A DNA stretch of 37,439 nucleotides from Planctomycetota bacterium (GCA_026693085.1 JAPLNB010000164.1:1-37439); one strand, 5' to 3'. Positions 17,507 through 26,498 are shown, counted from the first letter of the stretch. Notes: generated from the letters alone by a model not told the origin. Made by a program: numbers and translations.

Positions 17507-19564
17507 CTACAGGAACACGATCACCAGGATCGCCGCAATTGCCAGCAGCATCAGCAACGCATACCCCTGAAGCGATCCGCGCTGCGTCGTCACCTTCAGC
17601 GAAAAACCAATTATCTGAGGCACAAATCCAACCGCCCAGATGATCCCATCAACAACCTGGTTGTCCGTCCCGGTACAAACCCGCCCCAGCCGCCGCAACG
17701 GCTCCACAATTCCCCCCTGATACACCTCATCCACCCAGAACTTCGCCTCCACCACCCGGCTAATCCTCGGAAACCGCCTCGCCAGTTCCTCCCCACGCTC
17801 CCGATACTTCAGATGCAGCAGATACGCCACATAAATCCCCATCAACGCAATCAACCCGCTCGCCACCATCATGTTCGTGTGCAGTCTTGCCAGACTCGGC
17901 AGGCGTTCCTTGTCGATCTCCTCCGCGCCAAACGCCCCCGCGATCAGGTTGTTGTGCCCATACGTCAACCCCGCCAGCTCGTGCGACAGCAGAATCGACG
18001 GGCTGTTACTCAGGAATTCGCCCAGGCTCTGATGATGCCCCGGCCAGTCCGGCCAGTTCAGGTACCCCGCGAACACCGCCCCAAGCGCCAATACCGCCAG
18101 CAGCATCATCATCGTCGCCGGCTCATGATGATGATGCCCACCACCATGCTCCTCGTGCGCCGGCGCCGCGGGCACCATCAGCGGCCCCTGAAATACCCGA
18201 AAATACAGCCTGAACGAGTAATACGCCGTCAGAAACGCCGTCACCAGCAGCACCATCCCCAGCAACTTGCTGTGGAAATACACGTTCGCAATGATCTCGT
18301 CCTTGGAGAGAAACCCGCTCAAAAATGGAAGTCCCGCCAGCGCCAAACACCCAATCAGCATGAACCGGTTCGTCCACGGCAACACCCGCTTCAGCCCGCT
18401 CATCTTCCGCATGTCCAGCTCACCCATCATCGCATGCATCACCACCCCCGACGACAAAAACAGCAACGCCTTGAAAAACGCATGTGTAACCAGGTGAAAG
18501 ATCGCCGGCACCGGCGCAAACAACCCCGCTCCCGCAAACATGAACCCCAACTGACTGATCGTCGAATACGCAAGAACCTTTTTCAAATCGAACTGCCGCA
18601 GCGCAATCACCGCCGCGAAAATCGCCGTAAACGTCCCCACCGCCGCGATCGTCAGCAGCGCCAATCCATTCGGTATGAACAGCGTCCCGCACCGCACGAT
18701 CATGTACACCCCCGCCGTCACCATCGTCGCCGCATGGATCAGCGCGCTCACCGGCGTCGGCCCCTCCATCGCATCCGGCAGCCACACATACAGCGGAAAC
18801 TGCGCCGATTTCCCAAACGCCCCCAACATCAACAGAAACGGAATCCACCCCAACGCCGACACCTGGAACGGCGTCACATTCGTCGTGATCGCCATCTCCA
18901 ACACACCGGTATTCGTGTTTGGCCCCCGCCCAAAATAGCTCACCGTCCCAAATGCCACGAAAATCAGCATGATCCCCAGGCTGAACCCGAAATCCCCAAT
19001 CCGGTTCACCAGAAACGCCTTCTTCGCCGCCTCCCGCGCCGATGGCCTCTCGTAATAATACCCAATCAGCAGATACGAACACAGCCCCACCCCTTCCCAC
19101 CCAAGGTACAGCAGCACGAAATTGTCCGCCATGACCAGCACCGTCATGGCGAAAATGAACAGCCCCAGGTACGCAAAAAACCGGAAATACCCCTCTTCCC
19201 CCACCATGTACCCCTTCGAGAACATCGTAATGAGGAACCCCACCCCCGTCACCACACACAGCATCACCGCCGTCAGCGGATCCAGGAAAAAACCCACTTC
19301 CGCACTAAAGCTGCCCGCCTCTATCCAAGTGTAAATATGCCGCGTAACCGAGACCCCCTCCAATCCACGCCCATGCGGCACTTGCCCCATCATCCCCACC
19401 AGCAGCATCAAGCTCAAAACCGCGCTCCCCCCCACCGTAATCCAAATAGGCCAATGCGACCGCTCCTTCAGCCACCGCGCGCCAAGAAACCCCGAAATCA
19501 CCGCCCCAATCAACGGCAGCAACGGAATCAACCACGAATATTTAACCGCAAATAGGTCGTGCAT
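17507..19564 (-). CDS. nuoL: NADH-quinone oxidoreductase subunit L
   Basis: 685 residues, the distal antiporter-like subunit of complex I with the long lateral helix at its C-terminus. Helix-5 Glu157 is in 'LLYLGWEGVGLCSY'. The conserved channel residues are in 'QFPLYVWLPDAMEGPTPVS' region and 'KKVLAYSTISQLGFM'. A loop around residues 465-475 is His-rich ('HEEHGGGHHHHE') and may bind metal or be a lineage-specific insert. Length is typical. The four-helix-bundle gene lies directly upstream, so nuoL is separated from nuoK by ~470 bases instead of following it directly. Confidence 0.96.
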   Translation of the reverse strand: MHDLFAVKYSWLIPLLPLIGAVISGFLGARWLKERSHWPIWITVGGSAVLSLMLLVGMMGQVPHGRGLEGVSVTRHIYTWIEAGSFSAEVGFFLDPLTAVMLCVVTGVGFLITMFSKGYMVGEEGYFRFFAYLGLFIFAMTVLVMADNFVLLYLGWEGVGLCSYLLIGYYYERPSAREAAKKAFLVNRIGDFGFSLGIMLIFVAFGTVSYFGRGPNTNTGVLEMAITTNVTPFQVSALGWIPFLLMLGAFGKSAQFPLYVWLPDAMEGPTPVSALIHAATMVTAGVYMIVRCGTLFIPNGLALLTIAAVGTFTAIFAAVIALRQFDLKKVLAYSTISQLGFMFAGAGLFAPVPAIFHLVTHAFFKALLFLSSGVVMHAMMGELDMRKMSGLKRVLPWTNRFMLIGCLALAGLPFLSGFLSKDEIIANVYFHSKLLGMVLLVTAFLTAYYSFRLYFRVFQGPLMVPAAPAHEEHGGGHHHHEPATMMMLLAVLALGAVFAGYLNWPDWPGHHQSLGEFLSNSPSILLSHELAGLTYGHNNLIAGAFGAEEIDKERLPSLARLHTNMMVASGLIALMGIYVAYLLHLKYRERGEELARRFPRISRVVEAKFWVDEVYQGGIVEPLRRLGRVCTGTDNQVVDGIIWAVGFVPQIIGFSLKVTTQRGSLQGYALLMLLAIAAILVIVFL

Positions 19565-19571
19565 AATGCGA

Positions 19572-19606
19572 GTTGATAGTCAGTAGTTGATAGTCGGTAG
19601 CTGCTA
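19572..19606 (+). repeat. Heptamer tandem array A (5 units)
   Basis: Five 7-bp units in register: GTTGATA, GTCAGTA, GTTGATA, GTCGGTA, GCTGCTA. It sits between the four-helix-bundle gene, whose TAG stop (19604-19606) is part of the last unit, and the nuoL start. Orientation is opposite to arrays B and C. Confidence 0.75.
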
Positions 19607-19966
19607 CTGAGGCTCCTCCAAGGATTTCTGAAGACCGCGAGTGATCCGAGCGACTTCGTCGAGTTGCAGTAGGACCGGATCGAGGGCGAGCTGTGACACA
19701 TACTCAAGTCGAGAGCCGAGCAGCAACTGTGTCTCCACTTCCTGCAGAGACCCCATGGCGATCCGTGTAAACCGTTGGAAATCCGTCTTGCTGCCGCGCC
19801 CTTGGCCTTCAGCAATGTTAGATGGCACAGAGACTGCCGCCCGCCGCACCTGGCTCGTCAGCGCATATATCTCTTCCTTCGGGAACATGCGAGTTACGCC
19901 ATAGACTGCAACGGCGAGGTCCATTGCCTTCTGCCACCCCACCAAGTCCTTATAACTCTTCGCCAC
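19604..19966 (-). CDS. Four-helix-bundle protein (23S rRNA IVS / Avd-like family)
   Basis: 120 residues from a GTG start at 19964-19966, with AAGGGAG about six bases upstream. The sequence is a textbook member of the family: 'DLVGWQKAMDLAVAVY', 'FPKEEIYALTSQVRRAAVSV', 'PSNIAEGQGR' and 'GSLQEVETQLLL'. The family forms a pentameric four-helix bundle. Relatives are encoded in 23S rRNA intervening sequences ('S23') and as the Avd accessory protein of diversity-generating retroelements; most stand-alone copies have no known role. It has no place in complex I, yet it interrupts the nuo operon between nuoK and nuoL and is bracketed by heptamer arrays in opposite orientation. That suggests a mobile or recently inserted cassette. 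No reverse transcriptase is near. Confidence 0.9.
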   Translation of the reverse strand: MAKSYKDLVGWQKAMDLAVAVYGVTRMFPKEEIYALTSQVRRAAVSVPSNIAEGQGRGSKTDFQRFTRIAMGSLQEVETQLLLGSRLEYVSQLALDPVLLQLDEVARITRGLQKSLEEPQ

Positions 19967-19996
19967 CGGCGACTCCCTTCTCTCACGCCTTCACTG

Positions 19997-20038
19997 CCAA
20001 CTACCCACTACCAACTACCCACTACCAACTACCCACTA
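19997..20038 (+). repeat. Heptamer tandem array B (three 14-bp units)
   Basis: Three perfect copies of CCAACTACCCACTA, each made of two related heptamers (CCAACTA, CCCACTA). It lies between nuoK and the four-helix-bundle gene, and the nuoK stop codon (20036-20038) is inside the last unit. Confidence 0.85.
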
Positions 20039-20344
20039 CCCCTTCAACTCCCGCCACGCATCCACATCCAGCGTCAATCGCCGCCGGAACAGCAGCACGA
20101 TCAAGCCCAACGCCAGCGACGCCTCCGCCGCCGCTATCACCAGCAGGAAAATCACAAACACCTGACCATCCAGCCCCGCGTAGTACCGGCTAAATGCAAC
20201 AAAATTGATCGCCACCCCCTGAAACATAACCTCCGTGCTCAAAAACAGCACGATCAGGTTCCGCCGCGTCATAAATCCGATCAGCCCGATCACAAACAGG
20301 ATCGCGCCCACCGCCAGATACTGTTGCAGCACTACATCGCTCAT
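20036..20344 (-). CDS. nuoK: NADH-quinone oxidoreductase subunit K
   Basis: 102 residues from the ATG at 20342-20344. A longer frame to 20476 runs back into nuoJ and is Arg-rich nonsense, so it is rejected; 102 residues is the normal NuoK length. Three membrane helices. The two buried glutamates of the proton path are Glu38 ('LFLSTEVMFQGV') and Glu74 ('IAAAEASLALGL'). It lies 34 bases downstream of nuoJ. Confidence 0.95.
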   Translation of the reverse strand: MSDVVLQQYLAVGAILFVIGLIGFMTRRNLIVLFLSTEVMFQGVAINFVAFSRYYAGLDGQVFVIFLLVIAAAEASLALGLIVLLFRRRLTLDVDAWRELKG

Positions 20345-20378
20345 AACGCTCTTCACAACTCCCCCAACCAACCAAATC

Positions 20379-21236
20379 CTATCGCTCCGGATACGCTTTC
20401 GCCCGCGGGTTCTCCGTCCCGTACACCGGCACGTTATGCGGATCATCATCCTGCACCGCCACCCGACCCGGATCAACCGCCCGAGTCTCCGGCACCTGCC
20501 GCCGAGCTATAATCACCGCCCCAATCATCGCCACCGTCAGCACCAGCGCCGCCACCTCCAGACTCACCGTCTGCCTGATGAAAACATACTCCCCTACCTG
20601 CTTCGTCGTCCCCTGCACACCGACATTCGCCTTCACCCCAGCCAGATTCGTCGCCGCCGAACCATCAAAAATCAAAAACAAAATCAACCCCATCATCACA
20701 AACCCCACCGCCGACGCCAACACCGGCTCCCGGCTATGCCGGTCATACTCCGCTCCGACCGTCACCTTCCCCACCCGCTCTACCTGCTGAGCCAACATGA
20801 TCACGAATACATACGTCACCAGAATCGCCCCCGCATAAATAAGGATCAGTGCCGCCGCCACAAACTCCGCCCACAACAACACAAACAACCCCGCCGTCGC
20901 CACCACCGTCAACACAAAATACAACGCCGAATACACCGGCTTCTCATGGCTGATCACGCGCATCGCGCTCATCACCGCGATCCCCGAGAACAGCCAGAAA
21001 TACACCTGTGTCGCCCCCTTCATCGCCTCCTGCCGCACCAACAGCGCCACAAACACCAAGAACACCACCAACAGCAGCGCACCTCCGATCTTACGAATCG
21101 ATCTCTCCTTCCTCCCAGGCAACAACATCACCGTCCCCACCCCAGCCACGATACACAGCACCAACACCACAATCGGCGGCACCACGCTCGCCCCCAGCGC
21201 CAAGCTCCCAAAGATAACTGACGCAACTACAGACAT
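20379..21236 (-). CDS. nuoJ: NADH-quinone oxidoreductase subunit J, long N-terminus
   Basis: 285 residues, against roughly 170-200 for typical NuoJ. The canonical part begins near residue 78 ('FWLFSGIAVMSAMRVI') and includes the pi-bulge helix 'ILIYAGAILVTYVFVIML' used in coupling. The first ~75 residues add two or so membrane helices ('PPIVVLVLCIVAGVGTVMLL', 'GGALLLVVFLVFVALLV') that are not part of the E. coli protein. A hydrophilic C-terminal tail of ~35 residues is also extra. An unmarked 112-base gap separates it from nuoI. Confidence 0.92.
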   Translation of the reverse strand: MSVVASVIFGSLALGASVVPPIVVLVLCIVAGVGTVMLLPGRKERSIRKIGGALLLVVFLVFVALLVRQEAMKGATQVYFWLFSGIAVMSAMRVISHEKPVYSALYFVLTVVATAGLFVLLWAEFVAAALILIYAGAILVTYVFVIMLAQQVERVGKVTVGAEYDRHSREPVLASAVGFVMMGLILFLIFDGSAATNLAGVKANVGVQGTTKQVGEYVFIRQTVSLEVAALVLTVAMIGAVIIARRQVPETRAVDPGRVAVQDDDPHNVPVYGTENPRAKAYPER

Positions 21237-21348
21237 GAATCTTCGACCAGCAAAATCCTATCATCCTCTACGCTTTACCTGAACCGAAAAGTCTATGAGT
21301 GGCCCTCCGCTTTAGCAAGAACACCTCCAGTGAATAACAACCGCCCGA

Positions 21349-21882
21349 TCACATCGGCTCCTTTTCCACCGTCTGGTCATACATCTTCAACAACTTCTCC
21401 TTGTCAAAAATCATCTCCTGCCGCGTCAGCCCCACGATGTCATATTCATGCGTCAATTCGATCGCATCCACCGGACACGCCTCTTCGCACATCCCGCAGT
21501 AAATGCACCGCAGCTCGTCGATGTCGAACTGGATCGGATACTTCTCCCGATCTGCCCACGGCGACTCCCCCGCCTCAATGTGGATACAGTGCGCCGGACA
21601 CGCCGTCGAACACATGAAACACGCCACGCACTTCACCCGCCCCCCCTCATCCTTGTTCAGCCGATGCACCCCCCGATACGTCCGCAGGTTCATCCCCCCC
21701 TCCACCACCGGAATATCCTCCCGCTTCTCCTCCGGGTACTGAATCACCCGGTCCTTCCCGGTCAATGTCATAAACATGTGCTTCAACGTCGTGCCCATCC
21801 CCACCAGCATCTGCGGCACATAAAACTGGTCCGCCACCGACAGCCTGGGCTCCTGCAATTCAATGATCTCTGTGTCTTTCAT
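21349..21882 (-). CDS. nuoI: NADH-quinone oxidoreductase subunit I (2x[4Fe-4S])
   Basis: 177 residues. It carries the two tetranuclear clusters N6a and N6b that pass electrons toward quinone. Ligands are Cys85, 88, 91, 95 ('CVACFMCSTACPAHC') and Cys126, 129, 132, 136 ('CIYCGMCEEACPVD'). In each motif the distal Cys belongs to the other cluster. The start overlaps the nuoH stop by four bases (ATGA, 21879-21882), so the two are translated together. Confidence 0.96.
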   Translation of the reverse strand: MKDTEIIELQEPRLSVADQFYVPQMLVGMGTTLKHMFMTLTGKDRVIQYPEEKREDIPVVEGGMNLRTYRGVHRLNKDEGGRVKCVACFMCSTACPAHCIHIEAGESPWADREKYPIQFDIDELRCIYCGMCEEACPVDAIELTHEYDIVGLTRQEMIFDKEKLLKMYDQTVEKEPM

Positions 21883-23312
21883 AGCTGATTGCTGACCCCC
21901 ACAAGAAATTCCCGCTTCGTCTGAACAACCGCCTCCACTTCCCCCGCCGCCGGCACCGGCGTGTGCGAAAACCGACTCCCCGGTATCCCAATCCGCCGAT
22001 TCGTCAGCGGCGGCGGCGGCAACACCCGGCTCAGCACCATCGCACCCAATAGCAGCCCAATATTCACCCCAAACAACAAAAGCGCCGTATACCCGTCAAT
22101 CCGCCTGAGGCTGCGGAACGATTCATCCTGCGCCACCGCAAAGTACAGCGCGATCGCCGTCGCCAGCAATACAACCAGCGACAACGGTATAAACGACCGC
22201 CACGCCAGCATCATCAACTGATCAAACCGGAACCGCGGCATGCTCCACCGCACCCACATGAACACAAATATCACCACCAGAACCTTGATGAAATAGACCG
22301 CACACCGCAGCAACACCACCACCCAACTGCTCGTCACCGCCGGATGCTGCGCGTCCGGACCCAGCAGCCCCGGCAAGTGCCACCCCCCAAAAAACAACGC
22401 CACACACACCGAACTCGTCACGATCATCTCCGCATATTCCGACAGCAGCAGCAAACCCAGCCGCATCGACGTGTACTCGGTGTGATACCCCCCCACCAGC
22501 TCCTGCTCCGCCTCCGCCAGGTCAAACGGCGACCGATTCGCCTCCGCGTGAATGCACGTCAAAAACATCAAAAACGCCAGCGGCTGCGCAAACACATTCC
22601 ACGCCGGAATCACCCCCCCCCAATAGTGCGCCTGTTTCTCCACAATCTGCCCCAGGTCCAGCGTCCCCGTCATCACCACGATCGTCAGCAGACACAACCC
22701 CAGCGGAATCTCATACGAAATCATCTGCGCCGTCGCCCGCAGCCCCCCAATAAACGAATACTTGTTGTTCGACGCCCACCCCCCCACCACCACCCCATAT
22801 ACCGCCAACGACAGCACCGCCACCAGAAACAGCAGCCCAATGCTCAAGTCCGCAATCTGAAACGCGTACTCATACATGATCCCATACGTCCCCGCCTCCA
22901 CCACCCGTGGCTCCCCAACCAGATCCGCATTCATCGGAATCGACGCGATCGCCGCCGCCAAGACATCCTGCCCCGCAGCCACGCTGATCTGCGTCTCAAC
23001 ACGATGCACGCCCCCCCACGGAATCACCGCCATCGCCACAATCACCACCAGCATCATCGCCGCCGGTGCCGTCGTAAACAGCACCTTGTCCGTACCCCCC
23101 GGACGGTAATCCTCCTTGAAGAACATCTTCAACCCATCCGCCAGCGGCTGCAACAACCCCCAAGGCCCCACCCGGTTCGGCCCGATCCGATCCTGCGTCC
23201 ACGACGCCACCTTCCGCTCCAACAATATCAAATACGCCACCGTCACCAACACCACCCCAAACGCAACCAACGCGATATAAACAAACGGCGGAATAACGGA
23301 TAACCAATCCAT
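21879..23312 (-). CDS. nuoH: NADH-quinone oxidoreductase subunit H
   Basis: 477 residues from the ATG at 23310-23312 (a TTG seven codons earlier lies in the heptamer array and is rejected). It forms the quinone chamber next to the peripheral arm. The hallmarks are 'ERKVASWTQDRIGPNRVGP', 'QPLADGLKMFFKE' and 'SPFDLAEAEQELVGGYHTEY' region, the acidic loop facing quinone. It is longer than E. coli NuoH (325): an extra periplasmic loop sits at about residues 105-135, and a C-terminal extension runs beyond about 400 with a Pro-rich 'RVLPPPPLTNRR' segment. Confidence 0.95.
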   Translation of the reverse strand: MDWLSVIPPFVYIALVAFGVVLVTVAYLILLERKVASWTQDRIGPNRVGPWGLLQPLADGLKMFFKEDYRPGGTDKVLFTTAPAAMMLVVIVAMAVIPWGGVHRVETQISVAAGQDVLAAAIASIPMNADLVGEPRVVEAGTYGIMYEYAFQIADLSIGLLFLVAVLSLAVYGVVVGGWASNNKYSFIGGLRATAQMISYEIPLGLCLLTIVVMTGTLDLGQIVEKQAHYWGGVIPAWNVFAQPLAFLMFLTCIHAEANRSPFDLAEAEQELVGGYHTEYTSMRLGLLLLSEYAEMIVTSSVCVALFFGGWHLPGLLGPDAQHPAVTSSWVVVLLRCAVYFIKVLVVIFVFMWVRWSMPRFRFDQLMMLAWRSFIPLSLVVLLATAIALYFAVAQDESFRSLRRIDGYTALLLFGVNIGLLLGAMVLSRVLPPPPLTNRRIGIPGSRFSHTPVPAAGEVEAVVQTKREFLVGVSNQL

Positions 23313-23322
23313 AATCCTGTCA

Positions 23323-23357
23323 CCAACTATCAACTACCCACTATCAACTATCCACTC
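23323..23357 (+). repeat. Heptamer tandem array C (5 units)
   Basis: Units CCAACTA, TCAACTA, CCCACTA, TCAACTA, TCCACTC in exact 7-bp register. It fills almost all of the gap between the nuoG stop (23361) and the nuoH start (23312), and uses the same heptamer family as array B. Confidence 0.8.
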
Positions 23358-23360
23358 TCC

Positions 23361-24962
23361 TCACAACTCCACAAACTCAAACGCCGCCTCTTCCTCCCGC
23401 GCCACCGGCGCGCGAACCGACTCAAACGGCTCACCCATCTCCTTCCGAATCCCCGCCCCATTGTACAAACCCGCCCGCCCCAACAGATTCATATACACAT
23501 CCCCTTCCCGCCGACAACCCACCGGCGGCACAACCGCCGCTTCAAACGCCTGCAACCGCCCCTGATGATTCTCCCAGCAACCCTCCTTCTCCGCCCACGC
23601 CGCCCCCGGCAACACCACCTCCACCGCTCCCGCCAGCACCGTCGGCAAAATGTCCTGCATCACCCGAAACCCCTTCTTCATCCCCGCCGGCAGATCCTTC
23701 GGAACCCAATCCCCAAGATACCCGCCAACGATCCACCCTCCCTTCACTTCCTTCACCTCCGCCCGATCCCCCTTCACGAACTCCTCAAACGTCGCCGTCG
23801 GCCCACCAAGCTTCTCCATCACCCGCCGCACCCCTTTCGCATTCGGCACCTTCTCCCCCTTGATCACAAACGTCTGCTTCCCCGTCAGCGAATTGCAAAA
23901 AACCTCATCCTCCCCCTTCCCCAGCACTGGCCCCAGCACCAACAGCGCCTTCGGATCCAGTCTCCTCATATACTGCCCCAATAACCACGCCTCCTCGCAC
24001 GCCATCATCGGCGACAACACCGCATACAACGACCCCGCCTTCCCCGTCGCCACCACCTGCTGCAACCCCCCCGCCGCCATTTCCAATGCCCGATCATACG
24101 TCGTCTCTATCTGCGACCCGTACTGCATCCGCATCGGCTGCACCACCCGCCTCGGGTCCCGAACGATCTTGTATGAATACCGCGTGTCGTCGCTGATCCA
24201 CCACTGGTTCACCTCCCCGTTATACCGCGGCTTGATCCGGTAAATCACCCCTTCGTTGTAGTCCAGGTAAATGTTCTCTCCCCCAGAATCCACCGGGCTT
24301 ACCGACGCCGCCTGCTTCAGCAGCCACACCCGCTGCTTAAACAGAAAATCCTTGTCCAACAACGCCCCCACAGGGCAAATATCCACCACATTCCCCGACA
24401 GCTTGTTATCCAGCGGCCTGCCAGGGAAAATGTCGATCTCCTCTCTCGCCCCCCGCCCTTGAACATAAAGCTCCCCGCCCCCGGAAATCTCCCGCGTAAA
24501 CCGCACGCACCGGCTGCACATGATGCACCGGTCGTTGTACAACAAAACGTGCTGGCCCACGTCCTTCTTGGGCTTCTTGTGCTTCTCCTCCTCAAATCGC
24601 GACTCCGATCGCCCGTATTGATACGAGTAATCCTGCAAATAACATTCCCCCGCCTGGTCGCACACCGGACAGTCCAGCGGATGGTTGATCAGAAGGTACT
24701 CCATCACCGCCTTCTGATTGGCAATCGCCTTCGACGAACTGGCGTGAACCACCATCCCCTCACGAACCGGCGTCTGGCAGGCAGGCACAAGCTTCGGAAT
24801 CCCCTCCACCTCCACCAGGCAAATCCGGCACGACGCCACAATGGACAATCCCGGATGGTAACAGTAATACGGCATCACAATGCCATGATCCAGGCACGCC
24901 TGCAGTATCATCTGCCCCGGCTTGCAGTCGATGCTCTTGCCGTCAACCATGATCTTGGGCAT
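23361..24962 (-). CDS. nuoG: NADH-quinone oxidoreductase subunit G, short form
   Basis: 533 residues. The N-terminal iron-sulfur region is complete: [2Fe-2S] Cys34, 45, 48, 62; the His-ligated [4Fe-4S] His94, Cys98, 101, 107 ('NHPLDCPVCDQAGEC'); and [4Fe-4S] Cys146, 149, 152, 196 ('CIMCSRCVRFTREI', 'VDICPVGA'). The molybdopterin-oxidoreductase-like domain that follows is only ~310 residues, against ~500-700 in E. coli or Thermus. It lacks the usual C-terminal half but ends in a clean stop. It is the first gene of the nuo operon here. nuoE and nuoF, its direct partners, are not in the window. Confidence 0.93.
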   Translation of the reverse strand: MPKIMVDGKSIDCKPGQMILQACLDHGIVMPYYCYHPGLSIVASCRICLVEVEGIPKLVPACQTPVREGMVVHASSSKAIANQKAVMEYLLINHPLDCPVCDQAGECYLQDYSYQYGRSESRFEEEKHKKPKKDVGQHVLLYNDRCIMCSRCVRFTREISGGGELYVQGRGAREEIDIFPGRPLDNKLSGNVVDICPVGALLDKDFLFKQRVWLLKQAASVSPVDSGGENIYLDYNEGVIYRIKPRYNGEVNQWWISDDTRYSYKIVRDPRRVVQPMRMQYGSQIETTYDRALEMAAGGLQQVVATGKAGSLYAVLSPMMACEEAWLLGQYMRRLDPKALLVLGPVLGKGEDEVFCNSLTGKQTFVIKGEKVPNAKGVRRVMEKLGGPTATFEEFVKGDRAEVKEVKGGWIVGGYLGDWVPKDLPAGMKKGFRVMQDILPTVLAGAVEVVLPGAAWAEKEGCWENHQGRLQAFEAAVVPPVGCRREGDVYMNLLGRAGLYNGAGIRKEMGEPFESVRAPVAREEEAAFEFVEL

Positions 24963-25012
24963 AGATGGACGATCATATGCGAGCTTGTGCAGATTTTCAC
25001 GTGGAGATCTTG
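24963..25012. promoter_or_regulatory. Divergent control region between nuoG and the beta-propeller gene
   Basis: Only 50 bases separate the nuoG ATG from the propeller ATG on the opposite strand. The propeller Shine-Dalgarno (GTGGAG, 25001-25006) falls inside it. At least one of the two promoters must therefore overlap the other gene. No clear -35/-10 pair was seen. Confidence 0.4.
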
Positions 25013-26308
25013 ATGCGCCGCCTCCTGCTCATCTGTGCCGGATTCCTCACCCTCGCCCTCCTCCCAGCCTACGCCGCCCAGCTCCGCCTCCAGGAGAACG
25101 AAGTCTCCCTCGGCCGCCTGCCCGAACGCCTCCTCCCCCAACAGGTCACCGTCAGCCCCGACGGCCGACGGACCGCCTACGTCGCCCAACGCGGCACGCG
25201 CGTCGTCGCCGTCGTCAATGGCCAGGAAGCCAAACCCTATGACTGGATCGTCCGCGGCTTCGTCGGCTTCACCCCCGACAGCAAACACGTCATCTACCAG
25301 GTCCGCCGCGGCCCAAAAATGCTCACCGTCATCGACGGCGTCGAAGCCAAAGAATATGACTCCGTCGACAACTGGGTCTGCTCACCCGCCGGCAGCCGCG
25401 TCGGCTACGTCGCTAAACGCGGCCCAAAATACCTCGCCGTCATCGATGGCGTCGAAGGCAAAGAATACGACAACGTCCGCATCGCCGCCCTCTCCCCCTC
25501 AGGCCGCACCGCAATCATCGCCGAAATCGCCGGAAAAGATTGCCTTGTCGTCGATGGCGTCGATGGCCGCCTCTACCAACGCATCGTCGATGCAAAAATG
25601 AGCCCCGACGGCAAACGCCTCGCCTTCCGCGCCCAACGCAACGAAAACTCCGCCTTCATGGTCATCGACGGGCTCCCCGGCAATGCCTACCCCGCCGTCG
25701 AACCCGCCGAGTTCAGCCTTGACGGCTCCCGCGTCGCCTACGCCGCCGGCCTTGAAACCGCTCGCACACTCGTCGTCGATGCCGCCGAAATCACCCCCCC
25801 CACCGGCAAGTTCTCCCAAGCCCCCGTCTTCAGCCCCGACGCCAAACGCCTCGCCTACGTCGTCTCTAAAGAAGGCGACACCGCCGCCGTCGTCCTGGAC
25901 CAAACCCCCGGCAAAGCCTACGACTCCGTCACCCAATTGCGCTTCAGCCCGAACGGCAAACGCCTCGCCTACGTCGCAACCAAAGCCAGTCGCAACATGC
26001 TCGTCATCGACGACGCCGAAATCGGCCAATACGACGCCATCACACCCGACAGCCTCGCTTTCAGCCCCGACAGCCAACACCTCGCGTGCATCGCCCGACG
26101 CGGCGACAAGGAATTCGTCGTCCTCGACGGCGCCGAAAGCAATCCCTACGACCGCATCCTCATCGGCGAATCCCTCCGCTTCGCCGACGACCGCTCCATC
26201 CACGTCATCGCCGTCCGCGATCGGCTCGTCACCCGCCAGCGCGAAGACGGCCCCGCTCGCATCCACCAGCGCGACCTCTTCGCCCTTCAACTCCGCCTCG
26301 CCGAATAA
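25013..26308 (+). CDS. Exported WD40/TolB-like beta-propeller protein
   Basis: 431 residues from the ATG at 25013, chosen because GTGGAG lies six bases upstream and a signal peptide follows at once ('RRLLLICAGFLTLALLPAYAA'). A start at 24965 would bury that signal peptide. The mature protein is built of about eight ~40-residue repeats of the pattern 'FSPDGKRLAYVA...VVIDG.E.K.YD.V' (for example 'MSPDGKRLAFRAQ', 'FSPNGKRLAYVAT', 'FSPDSQHLACIA'), which is the PD40/TolB type of propeller blade. It is likely a periplasmic binding or scaffolding protein; no catalytic residues can be picked out. The strand switch from nuoG makes a functional link with complex I unlikely. Confidence 0.8.
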   Translation: MRRLLLICAGFLTLALLPAYAAQLRLQENEVSLGRLPERLLPQQVTVSPDGRRTAYVAQRGTRVVAVVNGQEAKPYDWIVRGFVGFTPDSKHVIYQVRRGPKMLTVIDGVEAKEYDSVDNWVCSPAGSRVGYVAKRGPKYLAVIDGVEGKEYDNVRIAALSPSGRTAIIAEIAGKDCLVVDGVDGRLYQRIVDAKMSPDGKRLAFRAQRNENSAFMVIDGLPGNAYPAVEPAEFSLDGSRVAYAAGLETARTLVVDAAEITPPTGKFSQAPVFSPDAKRLAYVVSKEGDTAAVVLDQTPGKAYDSVTQLRFSPNGKRLAYVATKASRNMLVIDDAEIGQYDAITPDSLAFSPDSQHLACIARRGDKEFVVLDGAESNPYDRILIGESLRFADDRSIHVIAVRDRLVTRQREDGPARIHQRDLFALQLRLAE

Positions 26309-26498
26309 CACCCCCCCGCGTACCGGCCCGACCGCAGGCCCACCCCATCATTTGCTTGGCGAGTTCCACTAGCCGACCGCCCGGCCTAATATATATCCCG
26401 TCCGCTGCACGACCCCGTTTGCCAAACGGTGGGTCTGCTGCGATACCGGTTTGTCATGAGTCCTTTGTCACTCGTCATTCGCAACACGCGACAGCCTG

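Noticed and set aside
19604..19966. Diversity-generating retroelement, because the four-helix-bundle protein resembles Avd
   Set aside because: No reverse transcriptase, template repeat or variable repeat within the window.
19997..20038. CRISPR-like repeat array
   Set aside because: Direct heptamer/14-mer tandem repeats without spacers, and no cas genes.
14325..23303. Long plus-strand ORFs (up to 580 codons) opposite nuoN, nuoM, nuoL and nuoH
   Set aside because: They are Arg/His/Pro/Gln-rich mirror frames of well-conserved nuo genes, produced by the strong base bias. No ribosome-binding sites or motifs.
23313..23333. Upstream TTG start for nuoH
   Set aside because: The TTG lies within heptamer array C and adds seven residues not typical of NuoH; the ATG at 23312 is preferred.
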